Source: Tigriopus japonicus (taxonomy: Eukaryota; Arthropoda; Copepoda; Harpacticoida; Harpacticidae). Taken from it: a stretch of DNA of 64,000 nt. Position 1 is the first letter of the stretch. Every line of letters begins with the position of its first letter. The notes below the pieces were generated by a model. The model was not told the origin of the DNA, searched no databases, and saw nothing but the letters and a program-made list of their open reading frames with translations. This document shows, one piece after another, positions 1 to 13,609 of the stretch. Made by a program: the position numbers and the translations under genes. The DNA is taken from contig CM021319.1 in assembly GCA_010645155.1 (NCBI GenBank), positions 8,441,522-8,505,521 on the forward strand. Direction: 5' to 3'.

Positions 1-3000
1 CTCTACCAATAAAGATTCATTTCTTGAGAGACTGGTTCTGAAATCACACCTTCGAGTTTCCAGCATTTGGATTTCAGTGAATAATTCAGAAACCTTGGAG
101 TGAAATAGAAAAGGAACACAGAGGGCAAATGAGAAGGTCGACCACGGCCAAGTCATTGGAGACGAGGAAGCAAACTTTTCTCACTCCGAGAGACGAAAAA
201 AACTTATTCTCGACGGCCCATTCAGCCTTGTGAATCGTGAGAAACGAATCAAAGAGTCTGGGAATCCTTGCTCTTTGTGACTGATGAGAAAGACGAGGAT
301 GGTTGAACGAACCTGTTGCATTAGGACTCTTCAACCTAGAAACTTCCAGCTTGTTGTGAATTTAGCAGAGTTTAATGGTAGGAGACTCTTCAAAATGTTT
401 CAGTTTACCTCCAAAGTCAAATTACAGCTTATCATGGACAAACAGCGTCTACTAAATCTTATATTCATTCATGAAATTAATCTGATTCATATAACTTAGC
501 GCTATAGGTCAATATTACGGTATTGCAAGTCTTTGATTTCGTGCAGTGGATTATTTGAAACACGTCAAATATCTTGGCCCTTACTGATTGCAATATCAAT
601 TATTTGAACGCTTTGAATTTTACCGGAAAAGAAAAAAAAGAAGTGTCAGGATGTGTAGTTTCTTTTGTATTTGGATCTAAAATATGTTTATGGGTAAGAC
701 AGAGTAAATTCTGAATTTTTGGTTCCTCACCTTGTATAACATGTGAGAGCATTGGATACGCTCTTGGAATTCGTGGAAAAATGTCAAGATATGTCACGAT
801 GCCTTGGCAGAGTGGCGTAGTCGACGTTCCGCTTCGAACACATTTGTGACTCTAGATAATCCCCAATATTTGTCATCCTTGCCCTACATGACACGGAACC
901 TTGTCTTTTTGAACATCCGACTATTCTTGCGACTTGACGGGTCCATGTTTTTGTTGACATTGGTTCCCCTTTTCTCAAAGTAGAAAATATTGCTCCTTAA
1001 TGAATCAAGCACCACGTCCGAAGGGGGACCCACCAACAACCCGGACATTAAGTAGAAGATGAGCCATGGTGGTGTTGGTGGGTGCATTGGTGGCTCTTCT
1101 TCTTCTTCCTCCTCTTTTCCCTCTCCTTTTCTTCCCCCTTTTGTGCCAATGTCCCAAAGTGTTGGTCCCAGTTGAGTTTTCATGTTCCATAGAGAGAAAC
1201 ATCCCTTGGTCTTTGATGGTGGTATAGAACTAGGACAAATGAACTGCCTTTATCTCTGGCACGAATGAAACTGGGGATAGAATAATATTGTGCAAATTGC
1301 ATTCGGTTTTGAGAATGCAATGCATTGGTGAACAAAGAAGGCTTACATGGAGAGGACTTGAAAATCCTTCGATCCGTCTTTGGCGTGGAGGCCATTGACA
1401 CAATAATCTCTCCTTCATCTCCCGTTTGAACCCACCTTCTTGGATAAATGAAAAATAGTCTCTTATAAACTTGAGGAGCTTCGTGGGACGAGCTTGATGA
1501 AGGGTCGGATTAAAAAGATTTCATGAACCACCGGACTCGGTAGTGCTCTCTTTTCTGCACCTCAAATTTGATCCTGATCCCCCATTTCTCAAGAAATCTC
1601 AACCCCGAACGGCATCCAAAGAGACAAGGCAACGAAAGAATTTCTTTCCCTTTTCGTGACTTTTTCGTCTTTGTAGTATGTTCCAATTGTTGATTGGATC
1701 CGGAAGCTGTATCTGAAGATCAAGTTGAACAATCTGTTTTTGGTAATGATGCTCATATTGGAAGACTTGGAAAAGGGGAGGGGAGCCAAAGCGAGGCTCG
1801 TTCTTAACAAGGTGGTCTTGGACCATCATCATCGTCATGATCATTCAGGCCGTTTGCCTGGAAAAGACGTCGATCGTCGACCATCTTCCGAACAAGATGA
1901 GCCTTGGATCTGGACAAGAGACGCCCGCGAAACTTTTTTTCGGAACAAAAGTTGCTCAACTCACAATAGTTCCAAGTTGAGAGGGCAAATAGGCGACGAA
2001 TGAGCAATGGATGGAGGGTGCTCACATCCTCACTCACCAAGCAGACGGAGAAGATCTCACTCGAACTCAATCCGGATACTTTGGTCGGCCTCGACAGCGG
2101 AAGAGGTGATCAGGGCCAGTTGTGTTTCAAAGAGATTTATTTCTTGAGTTATTGGGTCCTCTTTATGTGCTATTGTGTGATTTGATGGAACTTATAGTAG
2201 TGGTTGTGTTCCCTTTGAAAAAAAGTTGTTGGGCTCACCCCTTTGGCCACGATGGCAACAGCCTCTGATCCATCTGCGGCGTCTCGTTTCTTATTGGAAC
2301 AGGAGATTTTTTCTTCTCCTTCTTCTTCTTGGTCTTCTCTCTCTTCCTCCATTTCTTCCCCCGCCTCTTTTTTCACTAGCTTGCCCAAACTCCAATTTTC
2401 GAAAGGGAAAAACTTTGATCATTCATCTCTCGGGGAAATTCGCTAGGGAGCGGACCCACCAGGGAAATAAAGTCTTCTTGCTTCTTTTGGACGGAACAAA
2501 TGCCCGGCAACTAACCAAACAAACCCGACGAGGCCCTCCAATAGGCCCACGCGTGTCCACGTACATGATATGTGGAGCACCACTAACTCTGTGAGCACTC
2601 AAACCAGAGAGGCGCCTAGAATTGGGTGATCACATTTTCTTCCCATTTCAATTGTAATTATTGCATTGCACTAAAAGAGTTTTGTGGAACCAGCAAAACC
2701 AAATAAAAAGTTTTCTTTTCCTCGAAATCATGTTCAATGGCTTTGACAACGTGATGGAATGTACTGTTCCCTAAATAGCCTTCCTAACTAACATACCTCG
2801 CTCATCTCCCCTCTAGCCATCTCTCTTTTGCATCCAACACAGTCGCTTTATGCGAGAACAGAGAAGGCTCCCACTAATTATGAGCACCATTTTTCTCTGT
2901 CACGAAATGTTCCACCGAATCTCCCTCATCATACTCATACATGCGAATATTCGGAGCACTTGAAACGATGATTGTTATCGGTTTGTCATCCACGACTTTT

Positions 3001-6000
3001 TCGGAATGAGTCATGGTAATGCAAACAAACACGGGACGTCTTCCCTTGGGCTGATTGGAACCATAACACAATGCACATGCACCCATTGCAGTCAGTCAAG
3101 CCGATCGCTAATCTCATGATCCTAATTGTCAACAACGATCTTGACACGGATGCAAATATTTTTGAGGTCGCCACAACAATGCCATTGGTATGATTCAATA
3201 ACGGGTTTATTTAGGCGTAGATATCAACCATCGGTAATCCCGAGCAACACAATGTGAAGAAGCTTTCGTCTTGCTCAAGTCCCACCACCCCCAACTACTC
3301 CAAACGGATGATCATGATCAACTTCCGACTTTTTCGAGAGAAATCCGAGATGTTAATGTCCCATGAATGTGGACCAAGATAATGAGGAAGAAATATGATC
3401 TAGTTGTCTGTACCTCATCCCCCTCTTACAGGCTTCCTTTTGTCCCTTCGACAACGACCCCATGATCCCTCATCTCGAAAATGTTAGGAGGAAATTCTGA
3501 TGAAATCAAGTTCTCAGGGAAATTTTTCTGCGCAATACGCCAAGTATTGATTCGATGAACGTCAGAGTGGATGTTCAAAACCTCCATAAAAGCCTCGTTT
3601 GATACCTAGAGAAAATTCATCCAAACATCCTTTGATGCCAAATTCCGATAGATCCCATAAAATTCCGATAATGATATTTATGCCTGACCAAACAAATATA
3701 ACAAGCAAGCCCGCCAAAAGGATAAAAGGCCTGTTCTACTGACAAAAGCTTCTGTCCTTGGAACTTCATTGTTTCCCGGAGGGATTTGTCCAACCTGCTA
3801 AACCGATTTCAATCAGAAAACTGTTATCTGTCTTTTCTTTTGATCTGATCTCCCTTTATTGGAACATTGACGAGGCCATGAAACGGACTCACAAAGAAAA
3901 TTCATTTTCCCATATTTTTACTGACTGTAGCTCGAGTATTAATATTTTGACTTACGATGAATCATCCACGTGTTGGCCGAGTAGTTTGGGATTCGTTATG
4001 GCTGATGGTTCCCTCTTGATGGATCTCTGGTTGGTCCTAAAGAAATGAATTACAAGCGAGCCCTCCCTTTGTTCCCCCCAAGTGTTCCATCTCACCTGTC
4101 CATCACATGCAAGAAATGAGGCCATCATCGTCATCATCATCGTCATCATCTCCTTCTTCTTCTAACGCATCATCATCATCTTGGGTAAATGCCAATCCTC
4201 GTGGTCGCTCATTATTATCATAGGTTATGATTGACAGAAATCGACTCAAACGAGACAGGAACCTCTAAAAGTGAGCGAGCGAGAGAGAGAGAGAGTTTGT
4301 TCCAAAAATGGGCAATGTCCTATAAAACGAAGTTACCAACTGTACGGTACATAGAAGAGAGGGGGGATGAGAAATGGCAAATGATGGAACCACAAACAGC
4401 CACCACCACGATCAACAAGATGGAACCAGGACTTGGACCGCAAACACTATGGTTCTAGTTACTAAAGGAAGGAAAGCCGAAAGGAAATTAAACAACCAAT
4501 ATCAATGTATGTGGTTGGAGTGCTTGTCCAGTGGAACAAATGGCAGGAAATTGCACTGAAGGACGACGACGATGAGCGTGGAACTTTTGCCGTCTCCAGT
4601 TCTTTCATTTCCAAAGATGAACCTGTCACCTTTCTCGAACCTGTCAGAGTTCTCAAATTGGACGATTTGTTCCTGGTGGAACAGATTCTTCGACTTCCCC
4701 CCTCCGTCGACTTGGAAATGGGACCAAATAACTCGTCACGGAGATGTGAAACCGATCTCTGACGAATTCATTTCCAAGAGATCTTTGGCGAGTTCAAGTT
4801 CACGAAAGCAGCTCCAAAATCGTCCCCAAAAGCTCTAATGCAATCCAGGTTTGGGAAAAGAAAACATTCGGACGATAATATGTGGGTCAATGGGGAAACA
4901 GGACACTCGGATTGAAAACCCTCCTCAATTTGTATCCGCGGTTTCGACACATTTTGGGCATTGGTCCACTTGACGTGATCCATCACTCGGTGAACGAATC
5001 GAGCTTGGTGAAATGTAATTGGCAAATCAGGATTTATTGATATCAACCGTAAAGATATCCATTTCGGGAGGTCAGGTTGAGTTTCCCGGGGAAAAGCTAT
5101 TACGCTAATCGGACCCAGTTCTATTTCAAAAGAGGACCAAGCCTCACTACAGGAGAGAGGTCTTCGAGGCTCTTCTTCATGGTTCCCAAGAGTTTTGCAT
5201 AGATATGTGTGACTCTCACAAAAACAGTTAAGAAGGCCAAAGCAGCGAATAGACTTGAACTCTAGCGATGAGACCATATCACTTCGTGGTTTTGCACACT
5301 CTGTCTGAATGGCCGTGTGCATGCATGCGTGCGTGGGTGGGTGGGTGTGTCTCACCTCCAAACTCGAGGAAAGAGCCCAAGAAAAGTCCTCGAGCTGGCT
5401 TCCAAGTGGAACCATCCGAAAAGATCTCGAGTGTTGGAGATATATGGGGGCACATTTGGTAAAATATGATCGGAAGAAACCAGCCAGGAACGAGAGGAAC
5501 AGAGAAGGACCATTCGAATAGAGTAGAAAGAGAGGGACTTCCTTCCACCTCATACGAACTTTCGAACGTAAGACAAGGTTCAGATCCCAGTCGTCTTGGG
5601 CTTCGGTAGGCCTTTTCCTCTTCCTCATGCCTTTTCCACATTAAGGCAAAGAACCAAAGGGTGAGGAAACCGGTTGTGCGGAAGAATAATTTGCGTTTTC
5701 GCGGGACCTTTTACTGGTGATGGCTTGAGAGAGTTTCTCTTAAGTATCTTTCCACTTTGACTTTCCTGAAGCCAAAAAAGGCTTTAGATGAGAGCCTTTT
5801 AGAACTGGGGGAATGAGCTCACAAGGTGTCTGTGGTTTCATGGCGACCGATGATTACGATCTGTTTCGAAATATTCAGACATTTTTTAAGACAAACATGT
5901 TTTCAAATCATCGTCTCTACCATTACAATTGGATGTTTACGTCCCATCTCTGGAGATCCAATCCGGCGGCCGAAAATGTGCATTCAATTGAATTATTGGA

Positions 6001-8231
6001 ATCATATCTGTCTGACACATGTTTGCATTCCGAAGCCGACATATTCATGAAAGTTTCCTTTTTGAGTCCAAATGCGTCCTGATCCCATCTTTGGGTCTCA
6101 AGAGCCATGGCAGTCCTAACATTTTATCCACACCCTAAAAACAAGACGTTAATGGGCGCATTGCAGGTCCAAATTGATGAAAATGTTCTACATAAAAGAT
6201 TTTAAGAGACCCTCATCGGCCATCACCAACCTTCAAGCCTCTCTATCTAGGGAACGAACGTCTTATTTGGCCTTGAAGTCTCTTGTACCTTTAAACTGAT
6301 TGAAACCCATCCCTAACTTACACGCGTACAAATCGAGCTTGAAACACCTCGTTGGTACTAAAAGTTATTCCAAAATCAAATTGTTGTTTTGAAACCTCAT
6401 TGAATTCGCCGCAATTAAATTGAGCTAAGACGCTACAAGTGTAAGGGATAAGTTTAACTAAGTGGTTCTGAGTAGTACCATAATGGATCCTCCACTCGTT
6501 CATTGGCGGAGTGATGAGGTGGATGCTCTGTCATGCGAATCTTATGACTGACAAAACTCAATGAACTGTGGACACCAAGCTTCCAGAGGATCTCCTGTCT
6601 CTTCTACGTGTACTCAGTGGCATTCCCATTGCCCATGCCCTCTTAACTACATTATTAAAGATAGTATTAGCAACCCAATTTGAAAGATACATCAAACTGG
6701 AGGATTTTCCGAAACAAAGCTCTTTCATCGAAAAGCAGCATGCGTTATTGTAGTTGCAAAAAGGCAATCAGTTTTCGAGCAAAATAAATGATTCCTGTGG
6801 ATTGAAGAGCTTTCAAAGATGGGCTTTTTGGAACCCTTGGTCGGAAATCCGTAACTGTCTTGGGTGGCAGAACATAAAACCCATCTAAAAAATCCCTCAA
6901 GATGAACGGGGCGGGTGCCAAAAAACAAATGGGATGGAATAAGCAAATTAATGCTTTTCAATTTCACCCTTTTCTGACTTTCCTTCAATCTGAACTCCCC
7001 ATTACCGAGACCATTTCATGTTACCCCTCAAGTTATGAGAGTGGGTGAAGAAAATGAGGGTGAAAACCCCGATAGGTCTTTCAAGAAAGAGCTGTTTATC
7101 CCAAAAAGGCGTATTTCTCGGTTCAAGTGAAACTGAACTAATTGATGATGAAGCGATGACAATTAAAAAATAGTTTTGGTTTTCAATCGAACTTGAGGTT
7201 GTAGTTTTGATCTTGAGCTTGGCATTATCTTTTGCGCATTTGCTAAAATAAGAATGAACTGGATATAAAACACCAACACTGTTGATTGGTGTAAATGGGA
7301 GAGAGAACCTACATTTCCGGTTTTTCACACGAGCAATTAAAGGTGCGATTGTGGTTGAATATCAGTTTCACATATATATTTGTCAACTCATTCTTATAAA
7401 AACGGATTCCTGTGGTCTTTCCAGAAATGACATTTTCTTGAAATGTTGTCACTGCACCCCCAATGACGTGTCTTCCAGATGGTACCACCATCTTCTTCGA
7501 AAAAATGATGAGCATCTTCCACTTCGCCCTAGCCCCACTTTTCCTTTGTAAAAACTCTGTAATTTCTTTCACAATTTTTCAAAAGTTCGAAATTTATCTT
7601 TTCGGAATTACTGTTACGGCATGATTGCTCGTGGACAATGATTTCTGCGTGTTCATTACTCGTGCCAGATCTTTAGCACTGGTTTTGGTTCGTATTGCTC
7701 AAACCTAGCTTTGAAGCTACATGGTCAAGAGGTTTGCCTTGCACTCTACGTGTTTTAGAACAAGAGTGTGAATTAATTAGTCAGTCTTACTAAAAGTCCA
7801 ACGTTGATCACAAATTTCGCGATTCCACCAATGAAGAACCCAAAAGTGACCAAGTAATAAGAGGTTTAGAGAGTAGCTTTTGTTCTTCCGTTGACCAAAA
7901 CGACCAAAACTTCCAAAGCTCCATGTGTCCAACTTCAGTTTCCTAGAAAAGTGACTAAATTATCAACATAACAATGGCGCCCGTGTTACAGAATAGTGGT
8001 AGATACCCTTGATCTAGTTGAAGTTACAAACAGAATCTCTGCCAAAATGCATTGCACCACCAAAAACAAATGCATCAAAATCCATCCATTCTTGTCATTT
8101 CCTTCATCAATCATTATCTTGTTTTTCTCATGTACAGCGTTATCGTCACATTTCCCTGTCTATTGATAAACACCAAAACAACCTGGATCAACTCAAAACC
8201 TCTCATAGATCCAGTTATTAAATCCTTCGAG
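1..8231. other. Non-coding stretch before PIN4
   Basis: I see no gene I can support here. Open frames occur on both strands and overlap one another, several begin at non-ATG codons, and none shows a recognisable domain. The longest is a 286-codon frame on the minus strand (4768-5628), rich in Ser, His and Cys, probably fortuitous. Visible simple-sequence features are a TCT/TCC-rich tract near 2308-2370, a TCATCA-type tract at about 4122-4183 and a GAGA run near 4278-4294. Some of this could be UTR or regulatory DNA of a gene outside the window. Confidence 0.6.
4122..4183. repeat. TCATCA/TCT trinucleotide microsatellite
   Basis: An interrupted run of CATCAT and CGTCAT units is followed by a TCT run and a further CATCAT run. 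No coding frame is supported, so it reads as a simple-sequence repeat. Confidence 0.8.
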
Positions 8232-8624
8232 ATGGGTCCCAAAAAAGGGGGTGGTGGCAAAGGCGGGGCCAAAGGATCTGGGGGAGGCGACAAAGACAAA
8301 GAGGCCGGAAAGAAGGAAAAAGGAGGCGGAAGCAACAGCGTGAATGTGCGGCATATTCTTTGTGAGAAACAGTCCAAATGTTTGGAAGCCTTGGAAAAGT
8401 TAAAGGCCGGACAAAAGTTCAATGAGGTGGCCGCCACCTACAGTGAGGACAAGGCCAGGTCGGGTGGGTCGTTAGGATGGATGATCCGTGGATCCATGGT
8501 GGGACCGTTCCAAGATGCGGCCTTTGCTTTGCCGGTTTCTTCGTTAGCCAACCCCGTTTACACGGATCCACCGGTTAAAACGAAATTTGGGTACCATATC
8601 ATCATGGTGGAGGGCAAGAAATGA
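8232..8624 (+). CDS. PIN4: PIN4, parvulin-type peptidyl-prolyl cis-trans isomerase
   Basis: This 130-residue protein is a single-exon parvulin. Residues 1-36 form a Lys/Gly-rich basic tail, as in the PIN4/Par14 family, where the tail is associated with nucleic-acid and pre-ribosome binding. The isomerase domain runs from about residue 37 to 130. It begins NVRHILCEK with the parvulin active-site histidine at H41, continues [17 protein letters not shown] and [16 protein letters not shown], and ends in the family hallmark [12 protein letters not shown]. Length and order match animal PIN4 (about 131 aa). The open frame extends 60 codons upstream, but that part is hydrophobic and unlike the family. 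I chose the ATG at 8232 because MGPKKGGG matches the family start and has G at +4. Known role: isomerisation of Xaa-Pro bonds, with links to ribosome biogenesis and chromatin. No intron interrupts the coding region, and no canonical AATAAA follows closely. Confidence 0.97.
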   Translation: MGPKKGGGGKGGAKGSGGGDKDKEAGKKEKGGGSNSVNVRHILCEKQSKCLEALEKLKAGQKFNEVAATYSEDKARSGGSLGWMIRGSMVGPFQDAAFALPVSSLANPVYTDPPVKTKFGYHIIMVEGKK

Positions 8625-11600
8625 TGCTGATCAGTGTGGATGTTAACAATACATGAAAGAACACTGTTTTTATTTTTTTCCCAGCCTTCCGGATTCATTC
8701 AGTGTTAGTTAAGTTTTTGGTCTCTAAACACCCAATGAGATCGATTGCGAATCCCGGCTTTGCCGAGTCTCAAGTGACACGTCGTTTTGATAAATTTTGA
8801 CATACGAACAAATATTCCTTTAGCGGAGATGATATTGATGTTTGTCGGAGCAATAATTTCCTAAGCAATAACGGTGTATATTTGATGGGAAAGGCAGTAT
8901 GGTTTGAAATTCCACGCTCACACTTTTCGTGATTGAACAACTTAAACTCTTACGATATCTGTATGTGGTAAAGTGAGGGTTCCAAAAGAAGCGGTAACAA
9001 CGTCCGTGCATTAAATTTACAAAATTATGTGCCAATAGCGAGGTTGGTCCAGGCCCAAGCACATTTAAGGAAAACCATCCATGGACGGATCTTTACATTT
9101 TCTGAAAATCATCGCATCATGCAACCATGTTTTTTTTTTCTTTTGGTTCTGTCTGTTTATATCAAGTGTTCAAATCGTTTGTTTATGGGAATGGTTGTGA
9201 GGGAATTGAGAATTTGAAGGAATCTCTAAGAGAAGTATAAAAATCAAGCGCTGAATTAGTCTTACAACAATGGCCTGCATATTTTTTCACATGGATTATT
9301 CACCTTCGAATTTATCTGTGTATTATTCACCTTCGAATTTCTTTGTGTTCGAAGTAGTGTAGCGACATATCTTTAATCATCGGAAATATTAAGTTTCAAA
9401 AGTTTGTGGACTAAAAAAATCTTCCATCCTGCGATCAAATTCAATTCATTTTAATGCATGTCTGATTTCAGCGGCGATAACCGAACCCAATCCCTAATTT
9501 CGAACTATTTTGATATACCCTTCTAAAAAATCATTTTGTTACGCGAGATTGAAAAGCTAAATATTTTTTTTGGGATTTTTTTCCAATATATAATTAGTGT
9601 TTTTCTGCTTTTTGGGGTCAAAAATGGACCATTCAAATTCAAATAAATCAGCGGCTAAGCAATCTATGTTTCATTCAATTTAAATTTAACTTGTAACTAG
9701 GTGGTCTCCAAATCTGGATTGAACAGTTTTTCAAAAATATTCGTATAAAATAGCTTTTTCAGAATATATATTTTGTGCCGGACCTAAACTTATATAATAC
9801 AATGAAGATAAAGTTGTTCCCCATTGCATTGTGAGTCCAAAAAAGCCAAATCTGAGTATTTCGATCCAAACCAAATATAACCATTGGAAATACCTGACCC
9901 ATGGAGTTCGTAGACGATCCTAAGAACCGATGGAAAGCACGTGTAACTTGTAGTTTCTTCTGTGGAATGGCTTTATTTAGCGGGGATACCACATTCACCC
10001 TTGTTCACCGTAGTAGCGATAATAATTTTGAAGAGATCATAAAAGGCTTCAATTTGGAAATTGTTCAATAATATGAGCGAATGATGCATTTACATGTTTT
10101 CCCAATGACAAACCAATGCATTGTTATAAATTGCCCTTGTTGATTTTTCGTTGAGTTACGAGTATTAACCCATGGCCTGAACATTTTTTGGTCATAGTGC
10201 TTTAACAAACACATTCCACACTTAAACTCACCTTCATAAACTAATCGTTTCAATCCAGAGACAACCCTTTTTTTCAATGGTTTCGTTTTTCTTAAACGTA
10301 CTTCGTTGGTTTGTAACTTGGCCGCATATTGCATTTTGATCAATCGAGGTCAGCTCTTTCAGACCACAATGTTGGTTAGTATGTTACTCCAATGCCCACT
10401 CTCCAGTTTCTAATCGTCTGAATCCAGCAATTGCTGAGCACTCGTAAAAAGTATTATGCTTGCCCTTAAGGAAAAAGTCATTCATCATCGTTTCTTACAC
10501 TATTAGTACAATAGTTGATATTGCTCTCTTCATTCCGTTTAGTTTGTTTCCTGAATAAGATCAGGAGATCTTGCCCAAGGGTCCATAATACAAGTAATTG
10601 TTTCATGGAAAGTCATCAAAAGGAAACACTCTGTTGGAACAAAGGAAGGAATGATCTAAATGTCTGAAAAAGAGACTGGTCTTCTATTCGTGTCACCGCT
10701 TCTTTTTGATACCTGTGGGATTGTGAAAAATGCATATAATGCTCAAGATTCACAATTGTTTATCTTGTAGAAATCTCTTGGATCGATTGAGTTGCGTGTC
10801 CGCCAATATCTATTGGGGAAACATTGCTAAAGCTGCAAGAGTTTTTTTTAAACATAAAACCAAGGTTTGGGTCAAAGCAATAATGAGTTGTAGGGTAATT
10901 GGTTATCTATTGATATTATTGAATATCTTTTATTTATATGTTATTAAAGATTATATAATTGACAAATGAAGAAATTCGTTTTTATTATAAAAAACAAAGA
11001 AATTTACTTATGATGCCCTCATTCTTAAGTAAACTAATTTTGGAATAAGTGTAATTTGAAATCATCAAAACCCTTTCAAAATTCTTGAGCGTCCAACCTG
11101 TTGCTATTCTGATTATTAGACAGCAGATTTTAAACTTACTTTCCAAAATATTATTTTTCAACTTTTCCCTAGCTTTTATCCGCAATTTTTCGAGCCATTT
11201 TTGACAAAAAATCAACTTTTGATGGTAATTTAATTGACTTTTAAATCAAAAGACAAATTTATTGGGATATTTTTAAATTTTCGTCAGCCAATTTTTATTT
11301 TTCAGTTTTTTTTTTAGGTTTTAAAAGCTTGAGCAAAACTTCTGAGATGGCCATAAGTCTTTTAAAGTGGAAATCTTTGTTCATTTGGTTTGGTAGCTGG
11401 GACCACAAAAGTAAATATGTTGACATTTCTTCCCAATGACCGATCATTGACAGCTTTGACTTATTAGACTTAAAACTTAAACAAACACGTGTGTAATGAG
11501 GTTTAACTTGTGCTAAGCTTGAACTTAAGTGGACTTCACTGAACTTATAAAAATCCCATATTTCATTAGATGCAAAATCAATGTTTGGTCTAAAAAAGCA

Positions 11601-13609
11601 TTTTGTAATACCAATTTAAGGGTAATGGGAACTCCACATAACTTGTTCCTTTTTCGAGGTAAGGCCTGTCTGTGTCTTGTACTCCATTTACCCATACTAA
11701 AAAATGCTTTTTGTCGCCACGTCAGAAATCCCCAACATTGAACCATTGAAAGGCTTTTCGAAATTTGCCCTCACAAAAAATATCCATTCATGCTCAAATT
11801 TGAGGAAAATGTGACTTTAAAACTTGTGCCAGTTTTCCAGTTGACGAAATCTTGCGCTGTTTTTCAGCGAATTTTTTCCTTTAGAGACAACAACTTGCCA
11901 AATGGTTGCAGGTGAGCAATCTACGTACTCTTTAGCTCTCTCTCTCATTAGTCGCTTTTGAACCAAGGCCGTGGGAGATCGTCATTTCGCTTGTTAGTTT
12001 CGTGAGAGAGAATGGCACACGTTTTAGCAAAGCCTTTTCTCTCCTCTTATCGCTCAACTAGTTGGCAAGAGTTTAAAAATATTCTGGGAAAGCAACAATT
12101 CCAAGTCCAAACTTTATTCCAAGTCGAAGTTTCTGAGAGACCTCCCAGGACTGGCTCATCTCATGGGTGAGGATTATGCCATTTTCCTCCAAGATTTCAG
12201 CACAATTGAGAATCAGAAATCAGTCAAATCACTTTGTGGATGACCCTGTACATTGATTCTCTTATGAACGACCGACCTTAGGGAAAAGGAGGGTCGAAGA
12301 GGCTCATCTCACTTTCATTAATGGTATTCTTAAGAACACGATAAAGGCTCTTGGCTGGAAACAGGAAGCAAACACGCCATTGAACTTCCCAAGGATGTTC
12401 CCGTGGTAACTAGGCAACCGTAAGTATCATTAGTGAAAGACCACTGCCCTTGCTGGAAGCACCGCTTAATTATAAATGGTTGTCTTTCCACAAACTGACG
12501 AGTATGTCGGTGAGTTAAGCTGTCCAATGCAAAGAAGGGAGCTCAGTCCTCTTCTTGAGCAAAGAATCTAATTTGAGTCGAAAGACTAACGTTATTTTTC
12601 TTCCTAAATGGAGAAAAATGAAATAATGAAGGGCAAGGAAGCATGGGAAACAAAATTGTTGAAGTGGTAATGTTATCATTGGCGTTGTGTTGGGTAGTAT
12701 GACAAAAGGATGGGAAACACTTACAAAACTTGATGCTGCCGGAGCCTAGTAAAAATGTGCTTTTTCAGTAAAATCATTCATTCCATCTCTTTACAACCAA
12801 AATTGCAATTATATTAACACAAAGTGTAACTTGAAGAATCCAAAACCTGGTAATTGAAAAAGTTTGTCATATATTTAAGAACTACGTATACATACACAAG
12901 CATATTTGGAATTGCATATTTGTTTCAACTAATGAGCAAAGTGGTCGAAAAGAGATACTTGAATTTGATTTGTTGAAAAAAGATTTAAGAAAAAACGACA
13001 AGAACTGGCAGCACTTTTACAATAGATTTGTTGACCTCGAGTTTACGGTTGAAAGCTTTCCAAGGAAAAAAAAAGTGTCAAAACTGCCAACCTGACTAGT
13101 TTTGTTATTGTGGGCTTGTTGGTTGGTGTCAGGAGACAACCCAATGCTGAACTTTTTGGTCCTCATTTTGTCAAAGCTGATGCGGGGAACCTGAACTAAA
13201 CCTTTTGGCGACATGTTCCAACTCAATCGGACTCATCACGTAATGCAAGTTTTTCGTTGTTGTTGCTGTTGCCATGTCTGAAGGGTTGGATTCTTCTTTT
13301 GGGACCTGTTTCGAGCAGTCTTTGGAGTTTCTTTGGTCTTTGGAGAGGTTCAATTGGCTTTGAGAATCCTGGTGCCTGGACTGGTTTGGACTTTTGCACG
13401 ATGTCGATTGTTCCATCCACGTTGGAAGTTGCCGAGTCTTTTGGGTCGCATCTTGCTTGTCACTACTCATTTTGATGTAGCTTGTCGCCTGGTGAAATGT
13501 TGGATCAATTGGCGAGGAAAAAAGTTCGCAATGGAAAAATGACGATGGTTCTTTCCCGCTCGTGGCTAATACAATTATAGAGATGACAAAAGTTCCCGGT
13601 CCATTATTC
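8625..13609. other. Intergenic region between PIN4 and the FAM89-type gene
   Basis: This AT-rich stretch holds only short open frames with no recognisable similarity. A 27-bp perfect-to-near-perfect tandem duplication lies at 9295-9348. At 13171-13475 (minus strand) two overlapping open frames have a somewhat coding-like composition and could be an extra 3' exon of the FAM89-type gene or 3' UTR (see findings). Confidence 0.55.
9295..9348. repeat. 27-bp tandem duplication (two units)
   Basis: Two adjacent 27-bp units (9295-9321 and 9322-9348) both begin ATTATTCACCTTCGAATTT and differ only in the last third. No coding frame is associated. Confidence 0.85.

Noticed and set aside
8052..8231. 60-codon N-terminal extension of the PIN4 frame
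   Set aside because: It is hydrophobic and unlike PIN4 of any animal I know, and the family's Gly/Lys-rich start follows exactly at the ATG at 8232.
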